64,000 nucleotides of DNA, from assembly GCA_032716605.1 (NCBI GenBank), contig CM064495.1:21567676-21631675 (forward strand), written 5' to 3'. Positions 45,200 to 57,234 of this stretch are shown here, piece after piece. Each line of letters begins with the position of its first letter. Within the stretch, counting starts at the first letter, position 1. Under the pieces are notes generated by a model. It was not told the origin of the DNA. It did no database searches and saw only the letters and a program-made list of their open reading frames with translations. A program made the translations under genes and the position numbers. The DNA is from Paralithodes platypus. Its lineage: Eukaryota; Arthropoda; Malacostraca; Decapoda; Lithodidae.

Positions 45200-46892
45200 T
45201 GTTACGATCCAGGTTCTCAAAGACGCAGGGCTCTTCAACATTGGACTAGATAATGGCAAAAATGCAACAACGGTAACACTAGATCCAACCCCTACCTTAA
45301 ACACTGGAAAACAAAACACCATTACCGCCCTGAGTCGTGCCTGGACAACGAGGTATCCTATGACTCGGTAACTGGTGCACACACACTAGGCTGACGCTCG
45401 ATGAAACAGCCTATTCTCAAACAGTAAAAGATTACTCGTTTAGGTTACACAAAGAAAAGATAGTTAACGTGATTAATTAACGTTACGGTAGATACTCAAA
45501 TAACTGGCACTCCTGTATTAAAGAAAGTGCAATGCTAGTCCTGCAACATCAACTGGAAACTTCTGAAATAAGTCTGATGCTGGGAAGATGTTCGTAAAGA
45601 ATCTTGAACAATTATAATGCAGAATACGGGTCACAATAAATACTAGGACATATAGTAATAATAGGCAGGCGAATAATAAACACTGCGCAAAGGTAGTAAT
45701 GCTCGACAACTAAAGAAATGCTTCGTGACACAACGCAACAGCCTACTAGGGTTGTGCAACTCAACAACAACCTCGGCTTAAAAGTGCAGTGAATAATAAT
45801 GTGGCATACATATAATAATGGGGGCTTATCTCTAACCAGTGTCTGCTCGGTTAATAAGTCTAGCTGGGGTATCAAGGCAGGGCAACAATGGGCGAGCATG
45901 CGGCTCGTAGCCTAACGTTGTCCGAAGGTGGTATAATGAAGATTACGTTATATGACGGGGATGCTCTCTTGATAAATCTAGGTCTCTAGTACCTAGTTCT
46001 ATCCTGGCGATCCCTCAGAAGTCAACACAAAGAGGCAGCACTATGTTGTGAGGGATAGGCTATGGCCCTCTCACACCACAGTGCTGTGCTCGCAAAGTAA
46101 ACCCACCCGAAGACAACCTAGGCTCCCACAGTACCTGTCGATGTCGTGCAGGGCTTAGCTAACACAGCACACATCGGAGACAACGGCACAGTAACCTTAC
46201 CCCTAGTCTAGCTTTAAATAACTAAGCAGAATCACTCAACACCCTGCCAGGGAGACATATACCGGTCTACAACCTTCCCGAGAGAGGACACACACGGAAA
46301 AGTCCGTCTCTCGAAAACTCATTAAAGCCTAATACATAGAAATATCTGAGAGCTTCGCGTACAATACGACTGGCCGACGGTGAACGTCTATGCTGAAACC
46401 AGAAGGGATGTTGAGTTTAATAAAGATTAGAGAATGAGAAAGGAGAAGTCGAGAGAGAGAAATAGTATGCAAAGTGGCGAGTATGGGTGACAGGATTGCA
46501 ATGGATGTTGACGATACGCGTGTCAGGCCAGCTCTGAGCTTGGTAAAAAACCATGGGGCCGCGGCGGGTAGGGACTAGATGACCACCCGGCCGCCAACGC
46601 CGTCAGCGCTCAAGCGAGCCGCGTCATAGCCCACCCCGCTGCAGGTGTACTCCCTCACCCGCTCTCGCTCGCCTCCCACACAAGCAACATTTATATTATA
46701 GCGAATATAAAATATAAGGCGCGGTCACAGACCAAAACAAAGATCATTTCTAGACTGTCTGTGGCAACACGACACTAACGAAATACAGCAGATCATTCTA
46801 GGACAACTGTAGCCCATCCCCCCATCCTGGCGAGCGCTAGCGAGCCTGCAATGCCCAACGCAACCAGTCTGTCAACGCGGGCAGGCGTCACA
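45200..46892 (-). repeat. LTR 3 (shared by copies 2 and 3)
   Basis: 1,693 bp. The left three-quarters is clean. From about 46310 small indels and substitutions accumulate, marking the start of low-quality sequence. The element-sense start reads TGTGACGCC, as in LTRs 4 and 5, whereas LTRs 1 and 2 have TGTGATGCC. Confidence 0.85.
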
Positions 46893-47302
46893 CCCCCCCC
46901 AAGATATGGGAACACTCAACCATTGAGCCCATATCTGAAACAGGCAGAATGTCGCTAGAATCTGACACTCCTAAACCACTCTGCCACGCATGGGAATGCA
47001 CGCTCAGTCTCATCCCCCAAAAAAAAAAATTACACCAACATTTCTATATATAAAACAAAATCTTATCACCCTTCCCAAACATAATACATTAATTCATAAC
47101 ATTGTGCTCCCAGAGCGAGCTTTAAGAAGCACAGCCATACTGAGGGGAAAGGAACACTCATCTGCACTCAGTACTACAGCTACAATATTACTCTTAAAAT
47201 TAATTATTAAAAAGAAAGAGTTTTTATGTAATTTTTTTCATATTTTATTTTAATGTTGTTTTTGGCGGCTACTATAGATGTTGTAGCCTAATTTTCGTCT
47301 AA
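46893..47302 (-). other. Polypurine tract and 3' untranslated region of copy 3
   Basis: Same content as in copy 2 but with many 1-5 bp insertions. Confidence 0.5.
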
Positions 47303-50260
47303 TCAAAGCCAAAACAAACTCCTGCCCTGCGACCCTACGCTGATGCTACACACGCGAGCCAACAAGCACCAGCGCCAAAAAATACACCTGCGCAGCCAAG
47401 ACAGGAGGGCTATACAAACATTACTGTGGTTTAGCCTACCCCGGATCCTTCCAACCCACGACCAAAGGGACCACTGACTGAACCAGCGAGGGTTCTCCTG
47501 CAAACAAAGCCAAAACATTATCCGTGCCACTTAGCATGCCACACATCCAACTGTGTTCCGGCAGCACAACAAACACCTGGCACTGACAAACTCGCCCAGA
47601 TCATCGCAAAAAAAACTGGCACTTCTCTTCGCTCTTCCGGGCAACGGGGCCTGCCATGATAACCCTTCACTAGTTCTACCTTCGTGATGAGCGTATAGGC
47701 TAGCCCCGAAGCGGTCTATGGTGTCGTCAACTCTGGGTAATGGATAGGCGGGTCGTCAGGGATAATGCTTCCACACTCTTGCAATCAACACACAACATCC
47801 GACGGACTCTGCCACCAAACTCAGGTTGCACAAGCCACTGGCAACGGACCACGCACGGACACATCCTCATCCCTCAGACCCCCTCTCCACACGCTGTCCA
47901 GCTCCGCCTTCACCCACAGAGCTGTCGAGCAGGATTCACACGGCAGGGAACACAAACTCGAGCCTTGCACTGTCTCCAGCCTCCATGTCGGATTTCTACC
48001 ACGTACATACAGGCCTGGAGAAGCAAAACAAACATGTGGCAGAGGGAAGCGGGGCACTGCGGACACTAGGAGCCTAGTCAAACAACTCCTCCCGTCGCTC
48101 AGGAACAAGAGGATGCAAACTTATCTCCGCAGAACAATATGCCTAGTGCCCTCCCCACATTCTCCGTTCAACCATGTGGAGAGGACCCCTCACCTGATGC
48201 CCGAAAACAAGCTCATATTCGGACTGAAACCGACTCTTCTCTCAGGTACTTCTCTTGCCGCGAACAAAAACATACGGCAGACCAAGGTCCCAATCCTTTC
48301 CGTTCTCTGCCGCATAACATCGAAGCATGCTTTTCAGCGTGGCGTGGCCCACCTCTCCAACACCCCTTGACTCTCCGGGGTGATACTGCGAAGAGAAGAG
48401 GACGACAGTGCTGATGCCATGCTGAAATTCATAGGTGTTTTAACAGATTAGATCCTGTAACACTAGAACCTTAGGTCCCGATTGCACCTCTTGCGGGGTA
48501 AACCATACCGTGAGCAATACAAGAAGCAGGTTCCGGACAAAACAGTTTTTCGCCTCGTGCCTAGTGCTCATTGGATAGATGCATCAGGATAACGAGTGGC
48601 CACATCCATGATAGTTATATCAGAAATTTAGAAATTTTATTAACGGCAACTAGTAGGGGGTAGGGGTGCCGACCCATAGCAATGATGACCCTTTTTTTTT
48701 TTTTTTTTTTTAAGAAGGGCGGTCCACTGACAGGCAATGGGGTGCAACGGGGCCTCTCGGAATTGTTGGGTCTAGGTTTTTCCAACCCTCTGGCACGTAT
48801 GACACCGTGCTATCCCCCGCCCCCCCCCCCCCCACACCCCCCCCCCACTGGTTACCAACTCGCCCCTTCAATCACCGGACCACCAAAACAATTTTTTCTA
48901 AAGCTCGCCCACCGTTTTTCTCACTCCCTAGATGTCCTGCCAGTGGTATGTCATGCGCCAAACTCAGTGCGCTATCAGTGCACTCCCCGTGGCACCACCC
49001 AACTGGTCTTCCACTACTACGGGACCCACTCTTGCCAACTACCGTTTAGGGTCTTGAAAACGCATATAGAGGATGCCTTCTAAATAAAAAAAAATCTCCT
49101 GGCTGTGACATCGTCGTCCTCGTCGAGCTCTACAGCTCCATTAGCACACGTTTGGAGCTACAGGCGTCCATCTAGTTGCAATCCGACGTACTATGCTGAG
49201 GGTGCAAAGCGATTCTAACTGCTCCCGGAGCAATGCATGACCTTCCCCGATACTTGGGCTGCTCCCTCTGGTCTCTCCCGATGTACATAACGTTGCTGTT
49301 CGTTGGAGAGGAGATTCGTCATGGACCCAGCCTCGTCACTCTCGATGACAGGCCCAGGGGCTACTCCAGAAGTAAGTAATGGTGCTTAATACTGAATCAC
49401 CCAGGAGAGCCGCCGAGTCAAAAACTCTTAAAACCAAACTCCAGCTGTAGCCTCCTCCTGTTGATCGTTGCCTCCGCTGGTCTGAAGACGGAGGGACTAG
49501 GCTGTGACACTTTAGCGGACCCGAGCTCGGGGTGACAAACCACACGCCATGGGGGGTGTCTGGCACCGCCTCGACCCCACTCTTGCCACCTCCCTTACTC
49601 ACGTCGGCAGGCCTCTCTGGCAACGACTTAAGGGTAGAATAGAACCTCAGAAGCGGGCATTGCAAAGTAGGTTTGCCGAGGAAGAAGGTCGACGCCCCTC
49701 CCAATGGCAGCTTTTCCACAATCCCGACATCCAATTCACGTTGCCACACCATCCACCTCCAACTCCAACCGCACCAGCGGGGTATGACCGAGTTGCATTA
49801 ATCCACTGCACCACCACCACCCCGGAAGCCGCGTTTATAGGGTAGCCAGTCACGTTTTTTCATACAGAGTCTGGGAAGCACCTGTATCACGCAAGACCTC
49901 TACTCCATGCTTGCGCCCCGCCCACATCAACACAAACCACGCCCTCTATGGTCGCAAAATACATCCTGAGCAGGGTTTCGAGGGCATCCCAGGTGCTTCC
50001 GCATTGGCTGTGCCAAGCCTCTGACGAACTGCCCCGCGGCAAACTCAGATGACTTCGAGGACACACCAATGTTGGAGGCCAAAGGACACAGATGCTGTAG
50101 GTGTGTAGGTGGTTTGCTGTTGGACAGACTCTTGCAAAGTGCCCCTTTTGATGACAATGATAACACTCCAAACTCCCCTTTGGGCTTCCCATGGTACTGG
50201 GAAGGGCCCGGCACCTTCTTAAAGGGGACGGTGCTAGTCTTGTGGTCAGTCTTGGTATCA
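47303..50260 (-). pseudogene. gag-pol: gag-pol of array copy 3, low-quality sequence cut by a gap
   Basis: Carries the RT remnant, integrase, protease (DTGA region near 49870-49900) and CCHC region, in the same order as the other copies. It is peppered with 1-4 bp insertions, a T19-type run near 48691 and a C-rich insertion near 48818-48846, so no domain stays open. Base variants (for example AGGCCTGGAG, CACCAGCG) agree with copy 4 rather than copies 1, 2 and 5. Insertions of this density and kind look like uncorrected long-read sequence, not biological decay. Confidence 0.75.
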
Positions 50261-50360
50261 NNNNNNNNNNNNNNNNNNNNNNNNNNNNNNNNNNNNNNNN
50301 NNNNNNNNNNNNNNNNNNNNNNNNNNNNNNNNNNNNNNNNNNNNNNNNNNNNNNNNNNNN
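50261..50360. other. Assembly gap (100 N)
   Basis: Exactly 100 N, a conventional placeholder size. The sequence before it ends inside gag and the sequence after it starts inside an LTR, so at least the rest of gag and over 1 kb of LTR are missing if the unit is complete. Confidence 0.99.
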
Positions 50361-50943
50361 CTCTCCAAACCTCATTAAAGCCTAATACATGGAAATATCT
50401 GAGAGCTTCGCGTACAATACGACTGGCCGACGGTGAACGTCTATGCTGAAACCAGAAGGGATGTTGAGTTTAATAAAGATTAGAGAATGAGAAAGGAGAA
50501 GTCGAGAGAGAGAAATAGTATGCAAAGTGGCGAGTATGGGGGACAGAATTGCAAAGGATGTAGACGATACGCGTGTCAGGCAAGCTCTGAGCTGGTAAAG
50601 AACACGAGGCCGCGACGGGAAGGGACTAGTTGACCACCCGGCCGCCAACGCCGTCAGCGCCCAAGCGAGCCGCGTCATAGCTCACCCCGCTGCCAGGTGT
50701 ACTCCCTCACCCTCTCTCGCTCGCCTCCCACACAAGCAACATTTATATTATAGCGAATATAAAATACAAGGCGCGGTCACAGACCAAAACAAAGACCATT
50801 TCTAGACTGTCTGTGGCAACACGACACTAATAAAATAAAGCAGATCATTCTAGGACAACTGTAGCCCATCCCCCCATCCTGGCGAGCGCTAGCGAGCTGC
50901 AATGCCCCACGCAACCATTCTGCCAACGCCGGGAGGCGTCACA
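50361..50943 (-). repeat. LTR 4, truncated by the gap
   Basis: Contains only the element-sense first 583 bp, including the TATA region. It ends TGTGACG at the polypurine tract of copy 4. Confidence 0.85.
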
Positions 50944-51361
50944 CCCCCCCCAAGATATGGGACACTCAACCATGAGCCCATATCTGAACAGGCAGAATGT
51001 CGCTAGAATCTGCCACTCCTAACCACTCTGCCACTCATGGAATGCAAGCTCAGTCTCCTCAAAAAAAAATACAACAACATTTTTATATAAAAAAAATCTT
51101 ATCACCCTTCCCAAATATAATACATTAATTCATAACATTGTGCTCCCAGAGCGAGCTTTAAGAAGCACAGCCTACTGAGGGAAAACATCTGCACTCAGTA
51201 CTCAGCTACAATATTATCTTAAAATTAATTATTAAAAGAAAGAGTTTTTATTTAATTTTTCATATTTTATTTTAATGTTGTTTTTGGCGGCTACTATAGA
51301 TGTAGCCTAACTTTCTTCTAATCAAAGCCAACAACTCCTGCCCTGCGACCCTACGCTGATG
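50944..51361 (-). other. Polypurine tract and 3' untranslated region of copy 4
   Basis: G8 tract in element sense, followed by AT-rich spacer, clean sequence. Confidence 0.6.
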
Positions 51362-54151
51362 CTACACACGCGAGCCAACAAGCACCAGCGCAAAAATACA
51401 CCGCGAGCCAAGACAGGAGGCTATACCAACATACTGTGGTAGCCTACCCCGGATCCTCCACCCGCGACAGACACTGACTGAACAGCGAGGGTTCTCCTGC
51501 AAACAAAGCCAAAACATTATCAGTGCCCTTAGCATGCCACACATCCAACTTGTGTTCCGGCAGCACAACAACACCTGACACTGACAAACTGCCCAGTTCA
51601 TCGCAAGACTGGCACTTCTCTTCGCTCTTTCCGGCAACGGGGCCTGCCAATAACCCTTCACTAGTTCTACCTTCGTGATGAGCGAGGCAGCCCCGAAGCG
51701 GTCTATGGTGTCGTCAACTCTGGGTAATGGATAGGCGTCTGTCAGGGATAATGCTTCCACACTCTTGCAATCAACATACACACGGACTCTGCCACCAAAC
51801 TCAGGTTGCAAAGCCACTGGCAACGACCACTCACGACATCCCTCATCCCTCAGACCCCCTCTCCACACGCTGTCCAGCTCCGCCTTCACAACAGGCTGTC
51901 GAGCAGGATTCACACGGTAGGGAACCAACTCGAGCCTTGCACTGTCTCCAGCCTCCATGTCGGATTCTACCCCGCACATCAGGCCTGGAGAAGCAACAAA
52001 CATGCGGACGGACTGCCACAGCCTAGTAAACAACTCCTCTTGTCGCTCAGGAACAAGAGGTTGCAACTTATCTCGCAGAACAACATGCCTAGTGCCCTCC
52101 CACATCTCCTTCACCATGTGGAGAGGACCCCTCACCTGATGCCCGAAAACAAGCTCATTCGGACTGAAACCGAGACTCTCTCCAGGTACTTCTCTTGCCG
52201 CGAACAAAACATACGGCAGACCAAGGTCCCAATCCTTTCCGTTCTCTGCGCAATAACATCGAAGCATGCTTTTCAGCGTGGCGTGCCACCTCTCCAACAC
52301 CCCTTGACTCTCCGGGTGATACGCAGAAGAGACGACAGTGCTGATGCCATGCTGAATCATAGTTTGTTTGAACAGATTAGATGTAACACTAGAACCTTGG
52401 TCCGATTGCACCTCTTGCGGGTAACCATACCGCGAGCAATACAAGAGCAGGTTCCGGACAACAGTTTTCGCCGTGCCATTTCTCATTGGATATGCATCAG
52501 GATAACGAGTGGCCACATCCATGATAGTTACTAGAAATTTATTACCGGCACTAGTAGGGGGTAGGGGTCCGACCATATCAATGATGACCTTACTGAAGGG
52601 CGGTCCACTGACAGGAATGGGGTGCAACGGGGCTCTCGGAATTGTTTGGTTAGGTTTTCCAACCCTCTGGCACGTATGACACCTTGCTATCCAGGTTACC
52701 ACCTGCCCCTTCAACCCCGGCCACCAAAACAATTTTTCTAAAGCCGCCACCGTTTTTCTCACCCCTAGATGTCCTGCCAGTGGTATGTCATGCGCCAACC
52801 TCAGTAGGCTATCCCTGCACTCCCGTGGCACCACCAACTGGTCCACTACTCCGGACCCCTCTTGCCAACTACGTTTAGGGTCTTGAAAACGCCTATAGAG
52901 GATGCCTTCTAAATAAAAAAAATCTCCTGGCTGTGCATCGCCGTCCTCGTCGAGCTCTACAGCTCCATTAGCACACGTTTGGAGCTCAGGGTCCTCTAGT
53001 TGCAACCGACGTATATCTGAGGGTGCCAAGCGATCTAACTGCTCCCGGAGCAATGCATGACCTTCCCCGATACTGGGCTGCTCCCTCTGTCTCTCTCGAT
53101 GTACATAACGTTGCTGTCGTGGAGACTCGTCATGCCCAGCCTCGTCACTCTCGATGACAGGCCCAGGGGCTACTCCAGAATTAAGTAATGGTGCTAATAC
53201 TGAATCACCCAGGAGAGCCGCCGAGTCAAAACTCTTAAAACCAACTCCAGCTTTAGCCTCCTCCTGTTGATCGTTCCTCCGCTGGTCTGAAGACGGAGGA
53301 CTAGGCTGTGACACTTTAGCTGCCCGAGCTCGGGTGACAACACACGCCATGGGTTGTGTCTGGCACCGCTCGACCCACTCTTGCTCTTCCCTACTCACGT
53401 CGGCCGGCCTCTCGGCAACGACTAAGGGTAGAACCTCAGAAGCGGGCATTGCAAAGTCGTTGCCGAGAAGAAGGTCGACGCCCTCCACTGGCAGTTTCTC
53501 CACAATCCCGACATCCAATTCACGTGCCACACCATCCACCTCCAACTCCAACCGCACCAGCGGGTATGACCGAGTTGCATTAATACCCTGCACCACCACC
53601 ACCCGAGCCGCGTTTATAGGGTAGCCAGTCAAGTTTTTCATCAGAGTCTGGGAAGCACCTGTATCACGCAAGACCTCTACTCCATGCTTGCGCCCCGCCC
53701 ACATCACGCAACCCCGCCCTCTATGGTCGCAAAAAACATCCTGAGCAGGGTTCGAGCCTCCCAGGTGCTTCTGCATTGGCTGTGCCTCAGCCTCTGACGA
53801 ACTGCCCCGGGCAAACTCAGATGACTTCGGAGACACACCAATGTTGCAGGCCAAAGACACAGCTGCTGTAGGTGGTTTGCTAGGACAGACTCTTGCAAAG
53901 TGCCCCTTTTTATGACAATGATAACACTCCAACTCCCCTTTGGGCTTCCCTTGGTACTGGGAAGGGCCCGGCCCCTTCTTAAATGGGACGGTGCTAGTCT
54001 TGTGGTCAGTCTTGGTATCATGGCTCTTGTACTTGTTTGCATAAGGTATATCACTAACTCGGGGGGGTGGGGCGTCACGCCCCTTGTTACCTGCCTCACT
54101 ACGCTGGGCAGACCCGCACCCACGAATTAGTGATAGCCGGATGTCAGCCAT
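51362..54151 (-). CDS. pol: Longest open pol frame: CCHC, protease, integrase, RT remnant (copy 4)
   Basis: 929 codons without a stop. Residues 76-89 form the CCHC knuckle (CYHCHKKGHFARVC). Protease follows with DTGA at 163-166 and LLLGNDF at 227-233. The integrase zinc finger uses H454, H461, C491 and C494. The catalytic triad is D525, D584 and E620, spacing D,D(58),35E, as in Ty3/Gypsy integrases. RT fingers and motif A follow at about 700-845: VPYRVNP at 743, DAYPLPRVDD at 805 and KVELVKGYWQ at 827, with Glu in the place of the motif A catalytic Asp. Residues after about 850 are an out-of-frame read. Motifs B to E (including YxDD) are absent. The first part overlaps the end of Gag, so Gag and Pol share one frame. 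Confidence 0.88.
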   Translation of the reverse strand: MADIRLSLIRGCGSAQRSEAGNKGRDAPPPRVSDIPYANKYKSHDTKTDHKTSTVPFKKGPGPSQYQGKPKGELECYHCHKKGHFARVCPSKPPTAAVSLACNIGVSPKSSEFARGSSSEAEAQPMQKHLGGSNPAQDVFCDHRGRGCVMWAGRKHGVEVLRDTGASQTLMKNLTGYPINAARVVVVQGINATRSYPLVRLELEVDGVARELDVGIVEKLPVEGVDLLLGNDFAMPASEVLPLVVAERPADVSREEQEWVERCQTQPMACVVTRARAAKVSQPSPPSSDQRRNDQQEEAKAGVGFKSFDSAALLGDSVLAPLLNSGVAPGPVIESDEAGHDESPRQQRYVHRERQREQPSIGEGHALLREQLDRLAPSDIRRLQLEDPELQTCANGAVELDEDGDAQPGDFFYLEGILYRRFQDPKRSWQEGSGVVDQLVVPRECRDSLLRLAHDIPLAGHLGVRKTVAALEKLFWWPGLKGQVVTWIARCHTCQRVGKPNQTIPRAPLHPIPVSGPPFSKVIIDMVGPLPPTSAGNKFLVTIMDVATRYPDAYPMRNGTAKTVVRNLLLYCSRYGYPQEVQSDQGSSVTSNLFKQTMIQHGISTVVSSAYHPESQGVLERWHATLKSMLRCYCAENGKDWDLGLPYVLFAAREVPGESLGFSPNELVFGHQVRGPLHMVKEMWEGTRHVVLRDKLQPLVPERQEELFTRLWQSVRMFVASPGLMCGVESDMEAGDSARLELVPYRVNPARQPVVKAELDSVWRGGLRDEGCREWSLPVALQPEFGGRVRVYVDCKSVEALSLTDAYPLPRVDDTIDRFGAASLITKVELVKGYWQAPLPERAKRSASLAMNWAVCQCQVLLCCRNTSWMCGMLRALIMFWLCLQENPRCSVSVCRGWRIRGRLPQYVGIASCLGSRCIFALVLVGSRV
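51444..51650 (-). pseudogene. RNase H C-terminal remnant, out of frame (copy 4)
   Basis: In another minus-strand frame the sequence gives LPEHKLDVWHAKGTDNVLA. This resembles the tail of Ty3/Gypsy RNase H and its connection (the HxKGxDNVxAD region). It lies directly after the RT fingers, so RT palm, thumb, connection and most of RNase H are deleted. The same remnant is present at 34810-35016, 41099-41305 and 57739-57945. Confidence 0.6.
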
Positions 54152-54201
54152 CTCAGCTGCCTCCTGTAGAGTTTTTGGTTGCTTTTCTTTAAGGTTTAAC
54201 G

Positions 54202-55322
54202 TCAGGTCGCCGCCCGTGCATTTGAAAACTGCTCTAAAAGCACCAACTGTTTAATGTCGTCAAACGTAGTAGCTTTCTCCGACCTCAGCCAATTCCCAAA
54301 AGCATCGGACAGCTCCCGGGCATGCTCCAAAAAGGTGCTCTCCCGACCCTTGGTAACACCCCGGAACTTCAACCTGTACGTCTCTGGTTGTAGTTCGTAT
54401 GCTCTCAGGACAGCCTCCTTGAGTTCCTCATAGATAATACAAGACTCTATAGGCAACGCATCGTAGGCTTTAAGACCCTTGCCTATTAATCTAGAGGATA
54501 CAAGTGCTGCCCATTTATTCTCTGGCCACTGGTGTTCCTGGCACTTCTTCTCAAAGCGTGTGAAAAATTCTGTAACACCACTCTCATCAAACACCGGAAC
54601 CAGTTTCAATAAGTGCGAGAGAGACTGCTCATGAACACGGTTACCAGCCCCAAGTCGCTGTCCCGTTGTCTCTACTCGCGACTTCTCTACGTCCATGTCG
54701 GCACAGTACCTAGTCGACTCTAAATCAGCTTGGATTTTTGCTAGCTCTATGTGCTGCTGACTGATAGTTTTTCTCTCTTCTATCTTGGCTAATTCTATTG
54801 CTGCTCACCCGCCCTGATAGCCTTTCTCTCTTCGATCTTAGCTAATTCGAGCTGAAGCAATAATTCTGGAGATAACCCTTGAGGAGGTGAAGGTGCTACA
54901 ATGTTTGAAATTACCGGTGGTCCCCCCAGGGGCAACCCACCCTGCCAGTCACCACCCAACTGTGGAAGCGTACCCGGGGTCGGCAAACTACTGGGATGGC
55001 TGGGAGTCGAGTGTAGGGGAAGCATGGCCGAAGGGCTCTGAGCACTCAACCCATCTCGCTCACCAGTCACCCTGCCCAGTACACACGTTATCAAGTTATC
55101 CTTGGTCATGCTGCTAGTAACCGCATGACCGATAGCTGTGGCCAGGCATTGAAGACCGTACCGATCCATACCCTCCAACCGCTCGGCAGTAACAGGCCAT
55201 TGCAAAAATATCCTAGCATCCTCCTCACAGTTCACCCGATTAACCCTTTCATCATGCTGCTGTTCCTCAGTTTCGACATTACGTACTGTGTCTCCATTCT
55301 CCTCTGACCCGGTATAAGACAT
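54202..55322 (-). pseudogene. gag: gag N-terminal part of copy 4, frameshifted
   Basis: The ATG at 55320-55322 opens a Gag frame that runs through the Pro/Gly-rich region and the first LELAKIEERK block to about 54795. There about 8 bp are missing relative to copy 1, and a 6-bp insertion (TAAATC) follows near 54720. The capsid part reads on to about 54202, where one A is missing from the run in TTTGAAAACTGC. The pol frame then starts within the end of Gag. Copy 4 therefore has the best pol but a broken gag, the opposite of copy 1. Confidence 0.8.
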
Positions 55323-55542
55323 GATGCTCACAAAAATTTCTCACCACAATATTCAGAAAAGAAGTACCCCAAACTCTTATGTAGCACTATTCACTTGCCA
55401 AAAATGTCTGAAGACTCTCAAGTGCTATACTACTTTGCCAAAAAAAAATTAACGTGCCCACTATATTCCTCAATAAAACAAATGACCACAACAATCCTGC
55501 AATTATCTCTTAGTTCACAAGATCCTGAGCTAGGTCGCCATT

Positions 55543-57234
55543 TGTTACGATCCAGGTTCTCAAAGACACAGGGCTCTTCAACATTGGACTAGATAATGGC
55601 AAAATGCAACAACGGTAACACTAGATCCAACCCCTGCCTTAAACACTGGAAAACAAAACACCATTACCGCCCTGAGTCGTGCCTGGACAACGAGGTATCC
55701 TATGACTCGGTAACTGGTGCACACACACTAGGCTGACGCTCGATGAAACAGCCTATTCTCAAACAGTAAAAGATTACTCGATTAGGTTACACAAAGAAAA
55801 GATAGTTAACGTGATTAATTAACGTTACGGTAGATACTCAAATAACTGGCACTCCTGTATTAAAGAAAGTGCAATGCTAGTCCTGCAACATCAACTGGAA
55901 ACTTCTGAAATAAGTCTGATGCTGGGAAGATGTTCGTAAAGAATCTTGAACAATTATAATGCAGAATACGGGTCACAATAAATACTAGGACATATAGTAA
56001 TAATAGGCAGGCGAATAATAAAGACTGCGCAAAGGTAGTAATGCTCGACAACTAAAGAAATGCTTCGTGACACAACGCAACAGCCTACTAGGGTTGTGCA
56101 ACTCAACAACAACCTCGGCTCAAAAGTGCAGTGAATAATAATGTTGCATACATATAATAATGGGGGCTTATCTCTAACCAGTGTCTGCTCAGTTAATAAA
56201 GTCTAGCTGGGGTATCAAGGCAGGGCAACAATGGGCGAGCATGCGGCTCGTAGCCTAACGTTGTCCGAAGGTGGTATAATGAAGATTACGTTATATGACG
56301 GGGATGCTCTCTTGATAAATCTAGGTCTCTAGTACCTAGTTCTATCCTGGCGATCCCTCAGAAGTCAACACAAAGAGGCAGCACTATGTTGTGAGGGATA
56401 GGCTATGGCCCTCTCACACCACAGCGCTGTGCTCGCAAAGTAAACCCACCCGAAGACAACTTAGGCTCCCACAGTACCTGTCGATGTCGTGCAGGGCTTA
56501 GCTAACACTGCACACATCGGAGACAACGACACAGTAACCTTACCCCTAGTCTAGCTTTAAATAACCAAGCAGAATCACTCAACACCCTGCCAGGGAGACA
56601 TATACCGGTCTACAACCTTCCCGAGAGAGGACACACACGGAAAAGTCCGTCTCTCCAAACCTCATTAAAGTAATACATGGAAATATCTGAGAGCTTCGCG
56701 TACAATACGACTGGCCGACGGTGAACGTCTATGCTGAAACCAGAAGGGATGTTGAGTTTAATAACGATTAGAGAATGAGAAAGGAGAAGTCGAGAGAGAG
56801 AAATAGTATGCAAAGTGGCGAGTATGGGGGACAGAATTGCAAAGGATGTAGACGATACGCGTGTCAGGCAAGCTCTGAGCTGGTAAAAAACATGAGGGCC
56901 GAGACGGGAAGGGACTAGTTGACCACCCGGCCGCCAACGCCGTCAGCGCCCAAGCGAGCCGCGTCATAGCTCAGCCCCCGCTGCCAGGTGTACTCCCTCA
57001 CCCTCTCTCGCTCGCCTCCCACACAAGCAACATTTATATTATAGCGAAAATAAAATATAAGGCGCGGTCACAGACCAAAACAAAGACCATTTCTAGACTG
57101 TCTGTGGCAACACGACACTAATAAAATAAAGCAGATCATTCTAGGACAACTGTAGCCCATCCCCCCATCCTGGCGAGCGCTAGCGAGCTGCAATGCCCCA
57201 CGCAACCATTCTGCCAGCGCCGGGAGGCGTCACA
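55543..57234 (-). repeat. LTR 5 (shared by copies 4 and 5)
   Basis: 1,692 bp, complete, with TG...CA ends. It has a few private changes, for example a loss of CC in AAAGTAATACATGG near 56670. Confidence 0.9.

Noticed and set aside
51806..52534. A 242-codon plus-strand frame antisense to integrase/RT, with equivalents in other copies
   Set aside because: It is the shadow of the minus-strand pol gene. It shows no domain and breaks differently in each copy.
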